The translations under genes were made by a program, and so were the position numbers. The notes beneath the pieces are model-generated. The model was not told the DNA's origin. It searched no databases and saw only the letters and a program-made list of their open reading frames with translations. This document shows, piece by piece, positions 25,323 through 33,949 of a DNA stretch of 64,000 bases (its first letter is position 1; every line of letters begins with the position of its first letter). The DNA comes from Paucibacter sediminis (lineage in GTDB: Bacteria > Pseudomonadota > Gammaproteobacteria > Burkholderiales > Burkholderiaceae_C), in NCBI RefSeq assembly GCF_030254645.1, contig NZ_CP116346.1:2917973-2981972 (forward strand), in the 5' to 3' direction.

Positions 25323-26780
25323 GTGCCTGGCCCCATTGTCTTGAAGCTCGCCCGGCATACCTTTTTCAACCTGCTCGGCCTGGGTGCGCCCCTGCTGTTC
25401 GCGCTGGTGTCCATCCCGGTGCTGGTGCGGGTGCTGGGGCCCGAGCGCTTCGGCCTGCTGACGCTGATCTGGGCGGTGACCAGCTATTTCGGCCTGTTCG
25501 ATCTGGGTCTGGGTCGGGCGCTGACCCAGCAATTGGCGATCACCCTGGACCGCAAGGAGGACGGGCAAGTGGGCCCGCTGAGCGCCACGGCGCTCGCCTT
25601 GATGGCCGCGCTGGGCCTGGTGGGTGGCGCGCTGATGATGGCCCTGGCACCCTGGGGTGTGGACCTGATCAAACAGTTACCCGATCGCCAGGAGGCCATC
25701 AACGCCACGCTGGTGATGGGTCTGGCGATGCCCTTCATCGTGCTCACTGCCGGGCTGCGCGGCATGCTGGAGGCTTGCCATGCCTTCGAGGTCTTGAATT
25801 ACATCCGCCTGCCCATGGGCTTGTGGACCTTCGTCGGGCCCTGGCTGGTGGTGCTGTGGCGCGGCCCCGACCTGTTCACCATCACCGTGGCCCTGGCCGC
25901 TGGGCGGGTGTTGGCCTGCGCTGTGCATGGTTGGCTGGCCTGGCGCGCGCTGCCGCAGCTGCGTGGCCGCCTGCGCCTGGAGCGCGCCTGGTTGCGCCCC
26001 TTGCTGGTATCGGGCGGCTGGCTCACGCTCAGCAATCTGGTGAGCCCCTTCATGGGCTATGTGGACCGCTTCGTGATCGGTGCGAGCGTGTCCGCCGCCG
26101 CGGTGGCCTTCTATGCCACGCCGCAGGAAATCGTCACCAAGCTCTGGATCATCCCGGGCGCGCTGACGGCGGTGCTGTTCCCCGCCTTTGCCGCCCAGGT
26201 GGCCAAGCAGGATGGCTCGGCCTGGGGCCTGTTCGATCGCGCCGTGGCGACGCTGTTCGTGGTGCTCCTGCCCATCACCGCGGCGCTGGCCCTGTTCGCG
26301 CACGAGCTGCTGGGCTGGTGGATAGGGCCCGAGTTCGCGCGTCAGAGCGGCCCCATCCTGCAGGTGTTTGCGCTTGGCATCCTGATCAACTGCCTGGCCC
26401 ATGTGCCGCTCACCTGGCTGCATGGCGCCGGCCACTTCCGTGCGCCGGCCCTGCTGCATTGCGCCGAGCTGCCGCTGTTCGTGCTGGCCCTGTGGCTGCT
26501 GAGCGCACGTTGGGGTCTGATGGGGGCAGCGCTGGCCTGGTTGCTGCGCATGCTGCTGGATTCTGCGGCCCTGTTTGCGCTGGTGTGGCGTGAGCGCGGC
26601 GGCGCCGCGGGTGCGGCCGCAAAGCATGGCATGCTCGTGCCGGCCGCGCTGGCGCTACTGGCTTTTGCCGGCCTGGGCCTGGGCAGCGCAGCCTGGCGTG
26701 CGGCCTGGCTGCTGATGGTGCTGGCCGCTGCCGCGACAATGGCGGCGTCGCTCTACCGCGCATCACGCCCTTCCCATTGA
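25323..26780 (+). CDS. Oligosaccharide flippase (Wzx/MurJ-like)
   Basis: About 485 residues. LKLARHTFFNLLGLGAPLLFALVSIPVLVRVLGPERFGLLTLIWAV is the typical N-terminal helix pair of the PST/Wzx family, and about twelve to fourteen membrane helices follow. FGLFDLGLGRALTQQLA is a characteristic loop. It moves undecaprenyl-pyrophosphate-linked repeat units to the periplasm. Start is uncertain: GTG 25323 or TTG 25341, no strong ribosome site at either. Overlaps the next gene's TTG at the stop. With the truncated flippase at the left edge, the locus has two, which may serve two glycans. Confidence 0.85.
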   Translation: MPGPIVLKLARHTFFNLLGLGAPLLFALVSIPVLVRVLGPERFGLLTLIWAVTSYFGLFDLGLGRALTQQLAITLDRKEDGQVGPLSATALALMAALGLVGGALMMALAPWGVDLIKQLPDRQEAINATLVMGLAMPFIVLTAGLRGMLEACHAFEVLNYIRLPMGLWTFVGPWLVVLWRGPDLFTITVALAAGRVLACAVHGWLAWRALPQLRGRLRLERAWLRPLLVSGGWLTLSNLVSPFMGYVDRFVIGASVSAAAVAFYATPQEIVTKLWIIPGALTAVLFPAFAAQVAKQDGSAWGLFDRAVATLFVVLLPITAALALFAHELLGWWIGPEFARQSGPILQVFALGILINCLAHVPLTWLHGAGHFRAPALLHCAELPLFVLALWLLSARWGLMGAALAWLLRMLLDSAALFALVWRERGGAAGAAAKHGMLVPAALALLAFAGLGLGSAAWRAAWLLMVLAAAATMAASLYRASRPSH

Positions 26781-26791
26781 AGCTCCTGCCG

Positions 26792-27712
26792 ATGAATCCC
26801 ACGCCGCTCGTCAGCATCATCACCCCGGTCTACAACCAGGCCGAGTACCTGGCCGCGACCATGCAGAGCGTGCTGGCGCAGGACTATCCGGCGCTGGAAT
26901 ACATCGTCATCGACGATGGTTCCAGCGACGACTCGCTGGCGCTGGCGCAGCGCCTGGCCGACGCGCATCCCGGGCGGGTCACCGTGCTGACGCAGGCCAA
27001 CGCCGGTCAGGCCGCCACCCTCAACCGCGGCTGGGGTCTGGCGCGCGGCGAGGTCCTGGCCTATCTCAGCTCGGACGACTGCCTCTGCCCGGGCGCCGTC
27101 ACGGCCATGGTGCAGGCCCTGCAGGCGCGCCCCGCGGCGCCGGTGGTCTATTGCGATTTCTGGCTCATCGATGCGCAGGGCCGGCGCCTGCGCGAGGTGC
27201 AGACCGAGGACTTCAGTGCCGAGCGCCTGGCGGTGGACCTGGTCTGCCAGCCCGGCCCTGGCGCCTTCTTCCGCCGCAGCCTGTTCGATCGGACGGGCGG
27301 CTGGAACGCGGCGCTGCGCCAGGTGCCCGATTTCGAATTCTGGCTGCGCGCCGTCAACCAGGGCGACTTCGTGCGCGTACCGCAATGCCTGGCCGAATAC
27401 CGCATCCACGAGGGCTCGGCCTCGTTCCGCGTCATGCCCGTGGCGCGGGCCGAGGAGATCATCGGCGTGGTGAGCGGCTTCTGGGACGCACGCGCCCAGC
27501 AGCAGGGCCGGGCGCGCTCGACGGCCAAGGCGCTCAGCATCGCTGCCAAGAACCATGCGCAGTCCGGCCGTGTGTTCCCGGCGCTGCGGCGTTTTGCGCA
27601 GGCACTGGGCCAGCGCCCGGCGCTGGCGCTTGAGCTCGCCATGTGGCGGCAGTTGCTGGTGGGTTTTTTGCGCCGGCTCTACTACCAATTCAAAACGCGG
27701 CTGGCTTCCTGA
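26792..27712 (+). CDS. GT2-family glycosyltransferase
   Basis: About 306 residues from ATG 26792; a TTG at 26777 overlapping the flippase stop is an alternative. The GT-A fold is clear: VSIITPVYNQAEYLAATMQSVL, IVIDDGSSDDSLALA (nucleotide-binding Asp pair), LAYLSSDDCLCPGAV with the DxD-like metal-binding site, and QVPDFEFWLRAV with the likely catalytic ED/DF element. It adds a sugar to the lipid-linked repeat unit in the cytoplasm. LAEYRIHEGSASF is a frequent C-terminal motif in this group. Donor unknown. Confidence 0.9.
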   Translation: MNPTPLVSIITPVYNQAEYLAATMQSVLAQDYPALEYIVIDDGSSDDSLALAQRLADAHPGRVTVLTQANAGQAATLNRGWGLARGEVLAYLSSDDCLCPGAVTAMVQALQARPAAPVVYCDFWLIDAQGRRLREVQTEDFSAERLAVDLVCQPGPGAFFRRSLFDRTGGWNAALRQVPDFEFWLRAVNQGDFVRVPQCLAEYRIHEGSASFRVMPVARAEEIIGVVSGFWDARAQQQGRARSTAKALSIAAKNHAQSGRVFPALRRFAQALGQRPALALELAMWRQLLVGFLRRLYYQFKTRLAS

Positions 27713-27745
27713 TATGCCTGATCAACGCATGCGAGGGCAGCGCCC

Positions 27746-28879
27746 GTGAGCCAGAGCGAACTCTCCGCAACACCGCGGCCGATGCCCATGCCCCTGAGCG
27801 AGCGGCGCGATCCCCTCGTGCTGCCGCTGCTGATGCTGCTTGCCCTGGTGTTCGCCGTGCATGCCAGCCTGCGCGGCCTGCGGTCGGACTACGACGCCGC
27901 TGCCTACGCCAACTGGTTCGAGCTGATCTCCAAGTTCAGCCCGGCTGAATTTTGGCGTGCGCTGCAGGAGTCGAATGTCTATTTCCAGGGCGATCTGTTC
28001 TTCAGCTTCGAGATTGGCTTCGCCGTCCTGAGCTTCCTGATTACACGGGTGGTGGGCAGCGTCGAGGGCTTCTTCTTCGTGCTGACGCTGCTGGGCCTGG
28101 CGACCAAGCTGCTGGCGATACAGCGCAGTTGCCCGCGGCCCGGCTGGGCTCTGCTGTGGTACTTCAGCTGGTACTACCTGCTGCTGGAGATGACGACCCA
28201 GCGCGCGGGCTTGGCAGCGTCGCTGGTGCTGATGGGTTTTCCGGCGCTGTTTGCCGGGCGCTACTGGCGCTTCCTGCTGTTCACGCTGGCGGCGGGCCTG
28301 TTCCATGTCTCCGCGGTGATGGCGCTGATGCTGGTGCCGCTGCGCTGGCGCCCCTTCGGCCCCAAGGGCCTGCTGCTGCTGATGCTGCTTGGGTTCGCGC
28401 TCAGCGCAATGTCGCTGCTGCCGCTGGTGGAGTTGGTGGGTCAGTTCAACGACAAGATCGCCGAGTACTACAAGCTCTTCATGGAGGTCGGCTTCTACGA
28501 GTCGGTCAATAAGTTCAATGTGGTGGTGCTGCTGCGCCTGCTGCTGCTGGCCATCGGCATCTTCGGCGCGAGTGCCGAGTTCAAGACGCTGCCGGGCTAC
28601 GCGCTGGCGGTGAACATCTTTGCGGCCTCCATCTTCTTCTACTACGCCTTCGCGTCGTTCCCGCTGGTCGGGGGGCGTGTGTACGAATTTCTGGGCGTGT
28701 TCCAGATCTATTTCATCGGCTACTACGCCCAGATCTTCCGGCGCAACCTGCTGGCAATGGGGCTGCTGATTCTGGTGCTGCTGATGCAGTTCTATGCCCT
28801 GGTGTTCCATGTGAAGTTCGTCGATTTCTTCTACTTCATCGGCAACTCGTACAACATCGAGACACAGCATCGCAAGTGA
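27746..28879 (+). CDS. EpsG-family polysaccharide polymerase (Wzy-like)
   Basis: 377 residues, starting at GTG 27746 with a GAGGG site 9 nt upstream. About ten membrane helices. The periplasmic loop after helix 1 contains RSDYDAAAYANWFELI, and the YLLLEMTTQRAGLAASLVLMGF and GLFHVSAVMALMLVPL segments match the EpsG family, in which R-x-x-x-A-x-x-x and FH motifs are conserved. EpsG proteins polymerise repeat units at the periplasmic face. It is the only Wzy-like candidate in the window, so it probably serves this cluster's glycan. 40 nt separate it from the oxygenase. Confidence 0.85.
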   Translation: MSQSELSATPRPMPMPLSERRDPLVLPLLMLLALVFAVHASLRGLRSDYDAAAYANWFELISKFSPAEFWRALQESNVYFQGDLFFSFEIGFAVLSFLITRVVGSVEGFFFVLTLLGLATKLLAIQRSCPRPGWALLWYFSWYYLLLEMTTQRAGLAASLVLMGFPALFAGRYWRFLLFTLAAGLFHVSAVMALMLVPLRWRPFGPKGLLLLMLLGFALSAMSLLPLVELVGQFNDKIAEYYKLFMEVGFYESVNKFNVVVLLRLLLLAIGIFGASAEFKTLPGYALAVNIFAASIFFYYAFASFPLVGGRVYEFLGVFQIYFIGYYAQIFRRNLLAMGLLILVLLMQFYALVFHVKFVDFFYFIGNSYNIETQHRK

Positions 28880-28918
28880 GGCCCCGAACAGCATGAACAG
28901 ACAGATGGAGGAAGCCAA

Positions 28919-29737
28919 GTGAAGGAAGAGATCGTCCAACTGATCGTCGCGCGCCTGACGCGCGATGCCGAGCCACTGGCCGCGGCCTTCCAGGCCTCGC
29001 GCAGCGAGGTGGGCGTGCGCTACTGCTGCGTCGACGATCTGTTGCCCGAGGAGCTGGCCCGCCGCATTCACGAGCGCTTTCCCAAGCCCGAGGCGATGCG
29101 CCTGATGGACAGCTTCCGCGAGAAGAAATACACCAGCAAGAGCTTCGATAAGTTCGACCCGCTGCTGGCCGACATCACCTTTGCGGTGCAGGATCCGCGC
29201 GTGCTGGCGGTGGTGGAGCGCATCACCGGCATCCAGCAGCAGATCCCCGATGCCAGCCTCTACGCCGGCGGCCTGAGCGCGATGACGCAGGGCCACTTCC
29301 TCGGGCCCCATATCGACAACTCGCACGAAGCGTCGCGCCAGTACTACCGCACGCTCAATCTGCTGTACTACGTGTCGCCCGACTGGTCGCTGGAGAACGG
29401 CGGCAATCTGGAACTGTGGGACCGGCAGGTGCGCCAGCGCGCCACCATCGTCAGCAAGTTCAATCGCCTGGCGTTGATGGAGACCACGCCGACGTCCTGG
29501 CATTCGGTCAGCAAGGTGGCGGTGGACCGCACGCGTTGCTGCGTGTCCAACTACTACTTCTCGCCGCGTTCGCCCACCGGCAGCGACTATTTCAACGTCA
29601 CCTCCTTCAGCGCCTGGCCGAACCAGCCGGTGCGCCGCGCGCTGGCACGCCTGGACAATGGCCTGCGCCAGGCGGTGCGTTGGCTGGCACCGCAGGGCCT
29701 GGGCAAGAAGGACGTCTACGAAGGACCCAAGCAGTGA
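28919..29737 (+). CDS. 2-oxoglutarate/Fe(II)-dependent oxygenase
   Basis: 272 residues from GTG 28919, preceded by a strong GGAGGAAG site. The iron ligands are visible: GPHIDNSH gives H131 and D133, and PTSWHSVSKV gives H195. R206, eleven residues later, is the probable 2-oxoglutarate ligand. LYYVSPDW and ENGGNLELWD are the usual strands of the prolyl-4-hydroxylase-like fold. Such enzymes occur in O-antigen loci and may hydroxylate a sugar, acyl group or amino-acid substituent of the glycan; the substrate is not known. The stop overlaps the GTG of the next gene. Confidence 0.87.
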   Translation: MKEEIVQLIVARLTRDAEPLAAAFQASRSEVGVRYCCVDDLLPEELARRIHERFPKPEAMRLMDSFREKKYTSKSFDKFDPLLADITFAVQDPRVLAVVERITGIQQQIPDASLYAGGLSAMTQGHFLGPHIDNSHEASRQYYRTLNLLYYVSPDWSLENGGNLELWDRQVRQRATIVSKFNRLALMETTPTSWHSVSKVAVDRTRCCVSNYYFSPRSPTGSDYFNVTSFSAWPNQPVRRALARLDNGLRQAVRWLAPQGLGKKDVYEGPKQ

Positions 29738-30795
29738 ATTTCGACAGCGCCCGCGGGCGCTTGCTGCTGTATGCGCCGAATGTGCATACCGGTGGCGGTT
29801 TCGTGCTTCTGAAGAGCCTGCTGCAGGCCTGGCCGGCCGAGCGTCGCCTGGTGGCCTGGCTGGACGAACGTGCCCGTGCGCAGCTGCCGCTGCCCGAGGG
29901 TGCGCAGGTTCACTGGGTGCGGGCCGCGCCGGCCTCGCGCCTGGGTGCCGAGTTTGCGCTCGCGCGCGCGGGCCAGCCGGGCGATCGCGTGCTGTGTTTC
30001 CACGGCCTGCCGCCGCTGTTGCGCAACCGCGCCTCGGTGCAGGTGTTCCAGCAGAACCGCAATTACCTCGGCCAGGTACCTCTTTCGGCCTTTGCCTGGC
30101 GCACCCGCCAGCGCCTGCGCTTCGAACAGGCCGTGAGCCGCTGGCGCCGCCACCTGGTGGATGCCTACTGGGTGCAGACCGAGTCGATGGCGCGGGCTTT
30201 GCAGGACTGGTGGGGCGAGGGCCAGGCGGCACCGGTGCGCGTGTTGCCCTTTGTGCCGACATTCGCACCCGCACTGCCTGAGCCAGCGCGGGGCGCGCTG
30301 CAGCCCTGGGACTTCGTCTATGTGGCCGATGGCGAGGCGCACAAGAACCACCGGCGCCTGGTGGAGGCCTGGGTGCTGCTGGCGCAGCAGGGTTTCAAGC
30401 CCAGCCTGGCGCTGACGCTGTCGGCGCGCGATGGCGCGCTGAATGCATGGCTGGACCAGCAGGTGGCCACGCATGGCCTGGCCATCCGCAATCTGGGCCA
30501 GATGGACCACCAGGCCGTGCTGACACTCTATGGCCAGGCGCGCGCGCTGGTGTTCCCCTCCCTGGGCGAGTCCTTCGGCCTGCCGTTGATCGAGGCCAAG
30601 GTCATGGGCCTGCCCATCCTGGCCGCCGAGCTTGATTTTGTGCGTGATGTCTGTGAGCCCGCCCAGACCTTCGACCCGCACTCGGCCGTGTCGATCGCGC
30701 GCGCGCTGCGACGCTTCCTGCAGCAGGCCGAAGCGCCGCGAACGCCGGCCACGGCCAGCGAGTTCCTTGCACGGCTGATGGACGGGGCCGCATGA
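29734..30795 (+). CDS. GT4-type glycosyltransferase
   Basis: 353 residues from GTG 29734 (GTGA overlap with the oxygenase stop). LLLYAPNVHTGGGFVLLKSLLQ is the glycine-rich N-terminal loop of GT4 enzymes. The donor domain shows FVYVADGEAHKNHRRLVEAW, LGQMDHQAVLTLYGQARALVFPSLGESFGLPLIEAKVMGLPILA, the classic E-x7-E element. It takes part in repeat-unit assembly; donor and linkage are not visible. The last four bases overlap the next glycosyltransferase start. Confidence 0.92.
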   Translation: MNFDSARGRLLLYAPNVHTGGGFVLLKSLLQAWPAERRLVAWLDERARAQLPLPEGAQVHWVRAAPASRLGAEFALARAGQPGDRVLCFHGLPPLLRNRASVQVFQQNRNYLGQVPLSAFAWRTRQRLRFEQAVSRWRRHLVDAYWVQTESMARALQDWWGEGQAAPVRVLPFVPTFAPALPEPARGALQPWDFVYVADGEAHKNHRRLVEAWVLLAQQGFKPSLALTLSARDGALNAWLDQQVATHGLAIRNLGQMDHQAVLTLYGQARALVFPSLGESFGLPLIEAKVMGLPILAAELDFVRDVCEPAQTFDPHSAVSIARALRRFLQQAEAPRTPATASEFLARLMDGAA

Positions 30796-32018
30796 AGGTG
30801 CTGCTGCTGAGCCAGCATTTCTGGCCCGAGTCCTTTCGCATTAACGAGGTGGCGCAGTCCCTGGTGGAGCAGGGTTGCGAGGTGACGGTGCTGACCGGCA
30901 AGCCCAACTATCCCGAGGGTCAGGTCTTTCCCGGCTACCGGGTGGGCGGCGTGCAGCGCGAGCGCCACGAGGGCTACGAGATCGTGCGTGTGCCCCTGCT
31001 GCCACGCGGCCAGGGTGGGGCGCGCAAGCTGGTGCTCAACTACCTGTCCTTTCTTTGCTGCGCCAGCGTGTTGGGGCCCTGGGCCCTGCGCGGTCAGCGC
31101 TTCGATGTGATCTTCGTCTACGGCACCTCGCCGATCCTGCAGGCGATTGCGGCCATCGTGCTGAAGTGGATCAAGCGGGCCGCGCTGGTGACCTGGGTGC
31201 AGGATCTGTGGCCCGACAGCCTGCAGATCACCGGCTTTGTGAAGAACCCGCGCCTGCTGGCCGCGGTGGCCGTGGTGGTGCGCTGGATCTACCGGCGCAA
31301 CGATCTGCTGCTGGTGCAGTCCGAGGCGTTCGTGGCCCCGGTGCAGCGCATGGCCGGCGGCACGCCGGTGGCGGTGCACCACAACCCGGGCGACCGCGCG
31401 CTCAGCGCCAGCGGCAGCGCCGCGCTGAGTTTCAAGCCGGGCCTTTTTCACATCGTGTTCGCCGGCAATCTGGGCACGGTGCAGGCGCTGGAGACGGTGC
31501 TCGATGCGGCCGAGCTGCTGGGGCCGAACAGCGGCATCCACTGGCACATCATCGGCAGCGGTGCCCGTGGTGCCTGGCTGGCCGAGCAGGTCCGGGCCCG
31601 TGGCCTCGGCCAGGTGACGCTGCCGGGTCGCTTCGAGCCGGCGCAGATGCCTGCCATCTTTGCCCAGGCCGATGCCTTGCTGGTGAGCCTGATCGGGGGC
31701 GAAGCGATGAGCCAGACCATTCCGAGCAAAATACAGGCCTATTTGGCGGCCGGCCGGCCGCTGTTGGCCTCGATGGACGGGGAGGGCGCGCGGGTCGTGA
31801 ACGAGGCGGGTGCGGGCCTCAGCAGTCCGGCGCAGGACGCAGCGGCACTGGCCGTGGCGGCGCGCCGCCTGCAGGCGATGAGCCCGGCCGAGCGCGCCGC
31901 CATGGGCCGGGCGGGCCAGCGCTACTTTGACGAATATTTTGAGCCGGCGAGGCTGGCGCGGGCCCTGCGTGCACAGTTCGAGCGCGCAAGAGCCGGGCAT
32001 GAAAGAAGCAGTGAATGA
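30792..32018 (+). CDS. WbuB/WcaI-like GT4 glycosyltransferase
   Basis: 408 residues. MKVLLLSQHFWPESFRINEVAQSL, TGKPNYPEGQVFPGY and TWVQDLWPDSLQITGF are hallmarks of the WbuB/WcaI group. In other O-antigen loci a WbuB gene sits beside the three genes for UDP-L-FucNAc or UDP-L-QuiNAc and is taken to be the transferase for that sugar. The next three genes here make just such a sugar, so the same role is likely. The donor domain SKIQAYLAAGRPLLASMDGE is intact. ATGA overlaps on both sides. Confidence 0.9.
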   Translation: MKVLLLSQHFWPESFRINEVAQSLVEQGCEVTVLTGKPNYPEGQVFPGYRVGGVQRERHEGYEIVRVPLLPRGQGGARKLVLNYLSFLCCASVLGPWALRGQRFDVIFVYGTSPILQAIAAIVLKWIKRAALVTWVQDLWPDSLQITGFVKNPRLLAAVAVVVRWIYRRNDLLLVQSEAFVAPVQRMAGGTPVAVHHNPGDRALSASGSAALSFKPGLFHIVFAGNLGTVQALETVLDAAELLGPNSGIHWHIIGSGARGAWLAEQVRARGLGQVTLPGRFEPAQMPAIFAQADALLVSLIGGEAMSQTIPSKIQAYLAAGRPLLASMDGEGARVVNEAGAGLSSPAQDAAALAVAARRLQAMSPAERAAMGRAGQRYFDEYFEPARLARALRAQFERARAGHERSSE

Positions 32019-32908
32019 CAAGCAATGATGTGAACAAGCCCTCGGGCAAACGCCGCCTGCTGGTGCTGGGCGCCAGCGGCATGCTGGGCAATGCGGTGCT
32101 GCGCTGGTTCGAGCAGGACGGCGGCGTCGAGGTGTTCGGCTCGGTGCGCAGCCTGGGCAGCGTGAAGGGCCTGCAGGCCAAGGCGCCGGCCGCGCGGTTT
32201 GTGCCGGGTGTGGACGTCGAGAGCCTGGACAGCCTGACGCGGCTGTTCGCCCAGGTGCGGCCGGACCTGGTGGTGAACTGCATCGGCGTGGTCAAGCAAC
32301 TGGCCGAGGCGGATGACCCGCTCACCGCCATTCCCATCAATGCGCTGCTGCCGCATCGGCTGGCGCGCTTGTGCCAGGTGGCCGGCGCACGCCTCATCCA
32401 TGTGAGCACCGACTGCGTGTTCTCGGGTGCGCGCGGCGGCTATGTGGAGAGCGACGCCTCGGATGCCTACGACCTCTATGGCCGCAGCAAGCTGATGGGC
32501 GAGGTGGACTACGAGAACGCCATCACCCTGCGCACCTCCATCATCGGTCATGAGCTGGCCAGCGCCCATGGCCTGGTGGGCTGGTTCCTGGCGCAGCAGG
32601 GGCCGGTGCGCGGCTTCACCAAGGCGGTCTTCTCCGGCCTGCCCACGGTGGAGCTGGCACGCGTGATCCAGCAGCATGTGATCCCGCACCCCGAGCTGCA
32701 CGGTACCTATCACGTCTCGGTGGCGCCCATCAACAAGTACGAGCTGCTCAAGCTGGTGGCCGCCGCCTATGGCCGCAGCAATGAGATCGCACCCGACGAC
32801 AAGCTCGTGATCGACCGCTCGCTCAATTCCGAACGCTTCCGCGCCGCCACCGGCTATGTGCCGCCGAGCTGGCCGGAGCTGGTGCAGCGCATGCGCGACT
32901 TCGCTTAA
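32015..32908 (+). CDS. RmlD/WbvR-like NDP-4-keto-sugar reductase
   Basis: 297 residues, an extended SDR. RLLVLGASGMLGNAVLRWF is the NAD(P) loop, VSTDCVFSGARGGYVESD and the YDLYGRSKLMGE segment give the catalytic Ser/Thr and YxxxK. The size and sequence resemble RmlD-type reductases, including WbvR, rather than the longer WbjC/FnlB with a C-terminal cupin domain. In the 2-acetamido-2,6-dideoxy-L-hexose pathway it would reduce the 4-keto group after the FnlA-type step. The RmlD-like form leans towards UDP-L-QuiNAc or its rhamno precursor rather than L-FucNAc, though this is inference. Confidence 0.82.
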   Translation: MTSNDVNKPSGKRRLLVLGASGMLGNAVLRWFEQDGGVEVFGSVRSLGSVKGLQAKAPAARFVPGVDVESLDSLTRLFAQVRPDLVVNCIGVVKQLAEADDPLTAIPINALLPHRLARLCQVAGARLIHVSTDCVFSGARGGYVESDASDAYDLYGRSKLMGEVDYENAITLRTSIIGHELASAHGLVGWFLAQQGPVRGFTKAVFSGLPTVELARVIQQHVIPHPELHGTYHVSVAPINKYELLKLVAAAYGRSNEIAPDDKLVIDRSLNSERFRAATGYVPPSWPELVQRMRDFA

Positions 32909-32938
32909 GCCTTTCTAAGATTTCGAGAGTTCCATTCC

Positions 32939-33949
32939 ATGTTCAAAGACAAAGTCCTGCTCATCACCGGTGGCACCGGCAGTTTCGGCAACGCGGTGCT
33001 GCAGCGCTTCCTGAAGTCCGACTTCGCCGAGATCCGCATCTTCAGCCGCGACGAGAAGAAGCAGGAGGACATGCGCATTGCGCTGAAGAGCGACAAGGTG
33101 AAGTTCTACATCGGCGATGTGCGCGACTACGACAGCGTGCACGACGCGCTCAATGGCGTGGACTATGTGTTCCATGCCGCCGCGCTCAAGCAGGTGCCGT
33201 CCTGCGAGTTCTACCCGATGGAAGCGGTGAAGACGAATGTGATCGGCGCCGAGAACGTCATGCGTGCGGCCATCGCGCAAGGCGTCAGCCGCGTGGTGGT
33301 GCTGTCCACCGACAAGGCGGTCTATCCCATCAACGCCATGGGCATGTCCAAGGCCATGATGGAAAAGGTGATGGTGGCCAAGTCGCGCCTTTGTGACCCC
33401 AGCAAGACCGTGCTCTCGGCCACGCGCTATGGCAATGTGATGGCCTCGCGCGGCTCGGTGATCCCGCTGTTCCTGCAGCAGCTGCAGGACGGCAAGGCAC
33501 TCACCATCACCGACCCGGCGATGACGCGCTTCCTGATGTCGCTGGAGGAGTCGGTGGATCTGGTGCTGTACGCCTTCGAGCATGCGCGCCCGGGCGACAT
33601 CTTTGTGCAGAAGGCGCCGGCCTCCACGGTGGGCGATCTGGCCGAGGCGATGCGCCAGCTGCTGAAGCTTGAGAACGAGATCAAGATCATCGGCACGCGG
33701 CATGGCGAGAAGCTGTACGAGTCGCTGGTCTCGCGCGAGGAGATGGCGCGTTCGGAGGACCTGGGGGGCTATTACCGCATCCCGGCCGACTCGCGCGACC
33801 TCAACTACGCCAAGTACTTTGTGGAGGGCGAGACGGCCATCTCCAGCATCGACGACTACACCTCGCACAACACCAAGCGCCTGACGGTGGACGAGGTCAA
33901 GCAGGTGCTGCTGCAGCTGGACCTCATCAAGGAGGCCCTGCATGCTTAA
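32939..33949 (+). CDS. UDP-GlcNAc 4,6-dehydratase/5-epimerase (FnlA/WbjB/CapE-like)
   Basis: 336 residues. VLLITGGTGSFGNAVLQRFL is the NADP loop. FSRDEKKQEDMR, FHAAALKQVPSCEFYPMEAVKTN and STDKAVYPINAMGMSK (Met in place of catalytic Tyr, as in the CapD/FlaA1 group) identify the short soluble dehydratase family. These enzymes act on UDP-GlcNAc by 4,6-dehydration and C5/C3 epimerisation, the first step to UDP-L-FucNAc or UDP-L-QuiNAc. The start overlaps nothing; a 30-nt gap follows the reductase. The end overlaps the epimerase by 8 nt. Distinct from the long membrane dehydratase at 7857. Confidence 0.93.
   Translation: MFKDKVLLITGGTGSFGNAVLQRFLKSDFAEIRIFSRDEKKQEDMRIALKSDKVKFYIGDVRDYDSVHDALNGVDYVFHAAALKQVPSCEFYPMEAVKTNVIGAENVMRAAIAQGVSRVVVLSTDKAVYPINAMGMSKAMMEKVMVAKSRLCDPSKTVLSATRYGNVMASRGSVIPLFLQQLQDGKALTITDPAMTRFLMSLEESVDLVLYAFEHARPGDIFVQKAPASTVGDLAEAMRQLLKLENEIKIIGTRHGEKLYESLVSREEMARSEDLGGYYRIPADSRDLNYAKYFVEGETAISSIDDYTSHNTKRLTVDEVKQVLLQLDLIKEALHA

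Noticed and set aside
25149-25568. Longer form (207 codons) of the small membrane protein
   Set aside because: The extension is polar, has no family character and would overlap the flippase start; the ATG at 25148 gives a clean signal or membrane helix.
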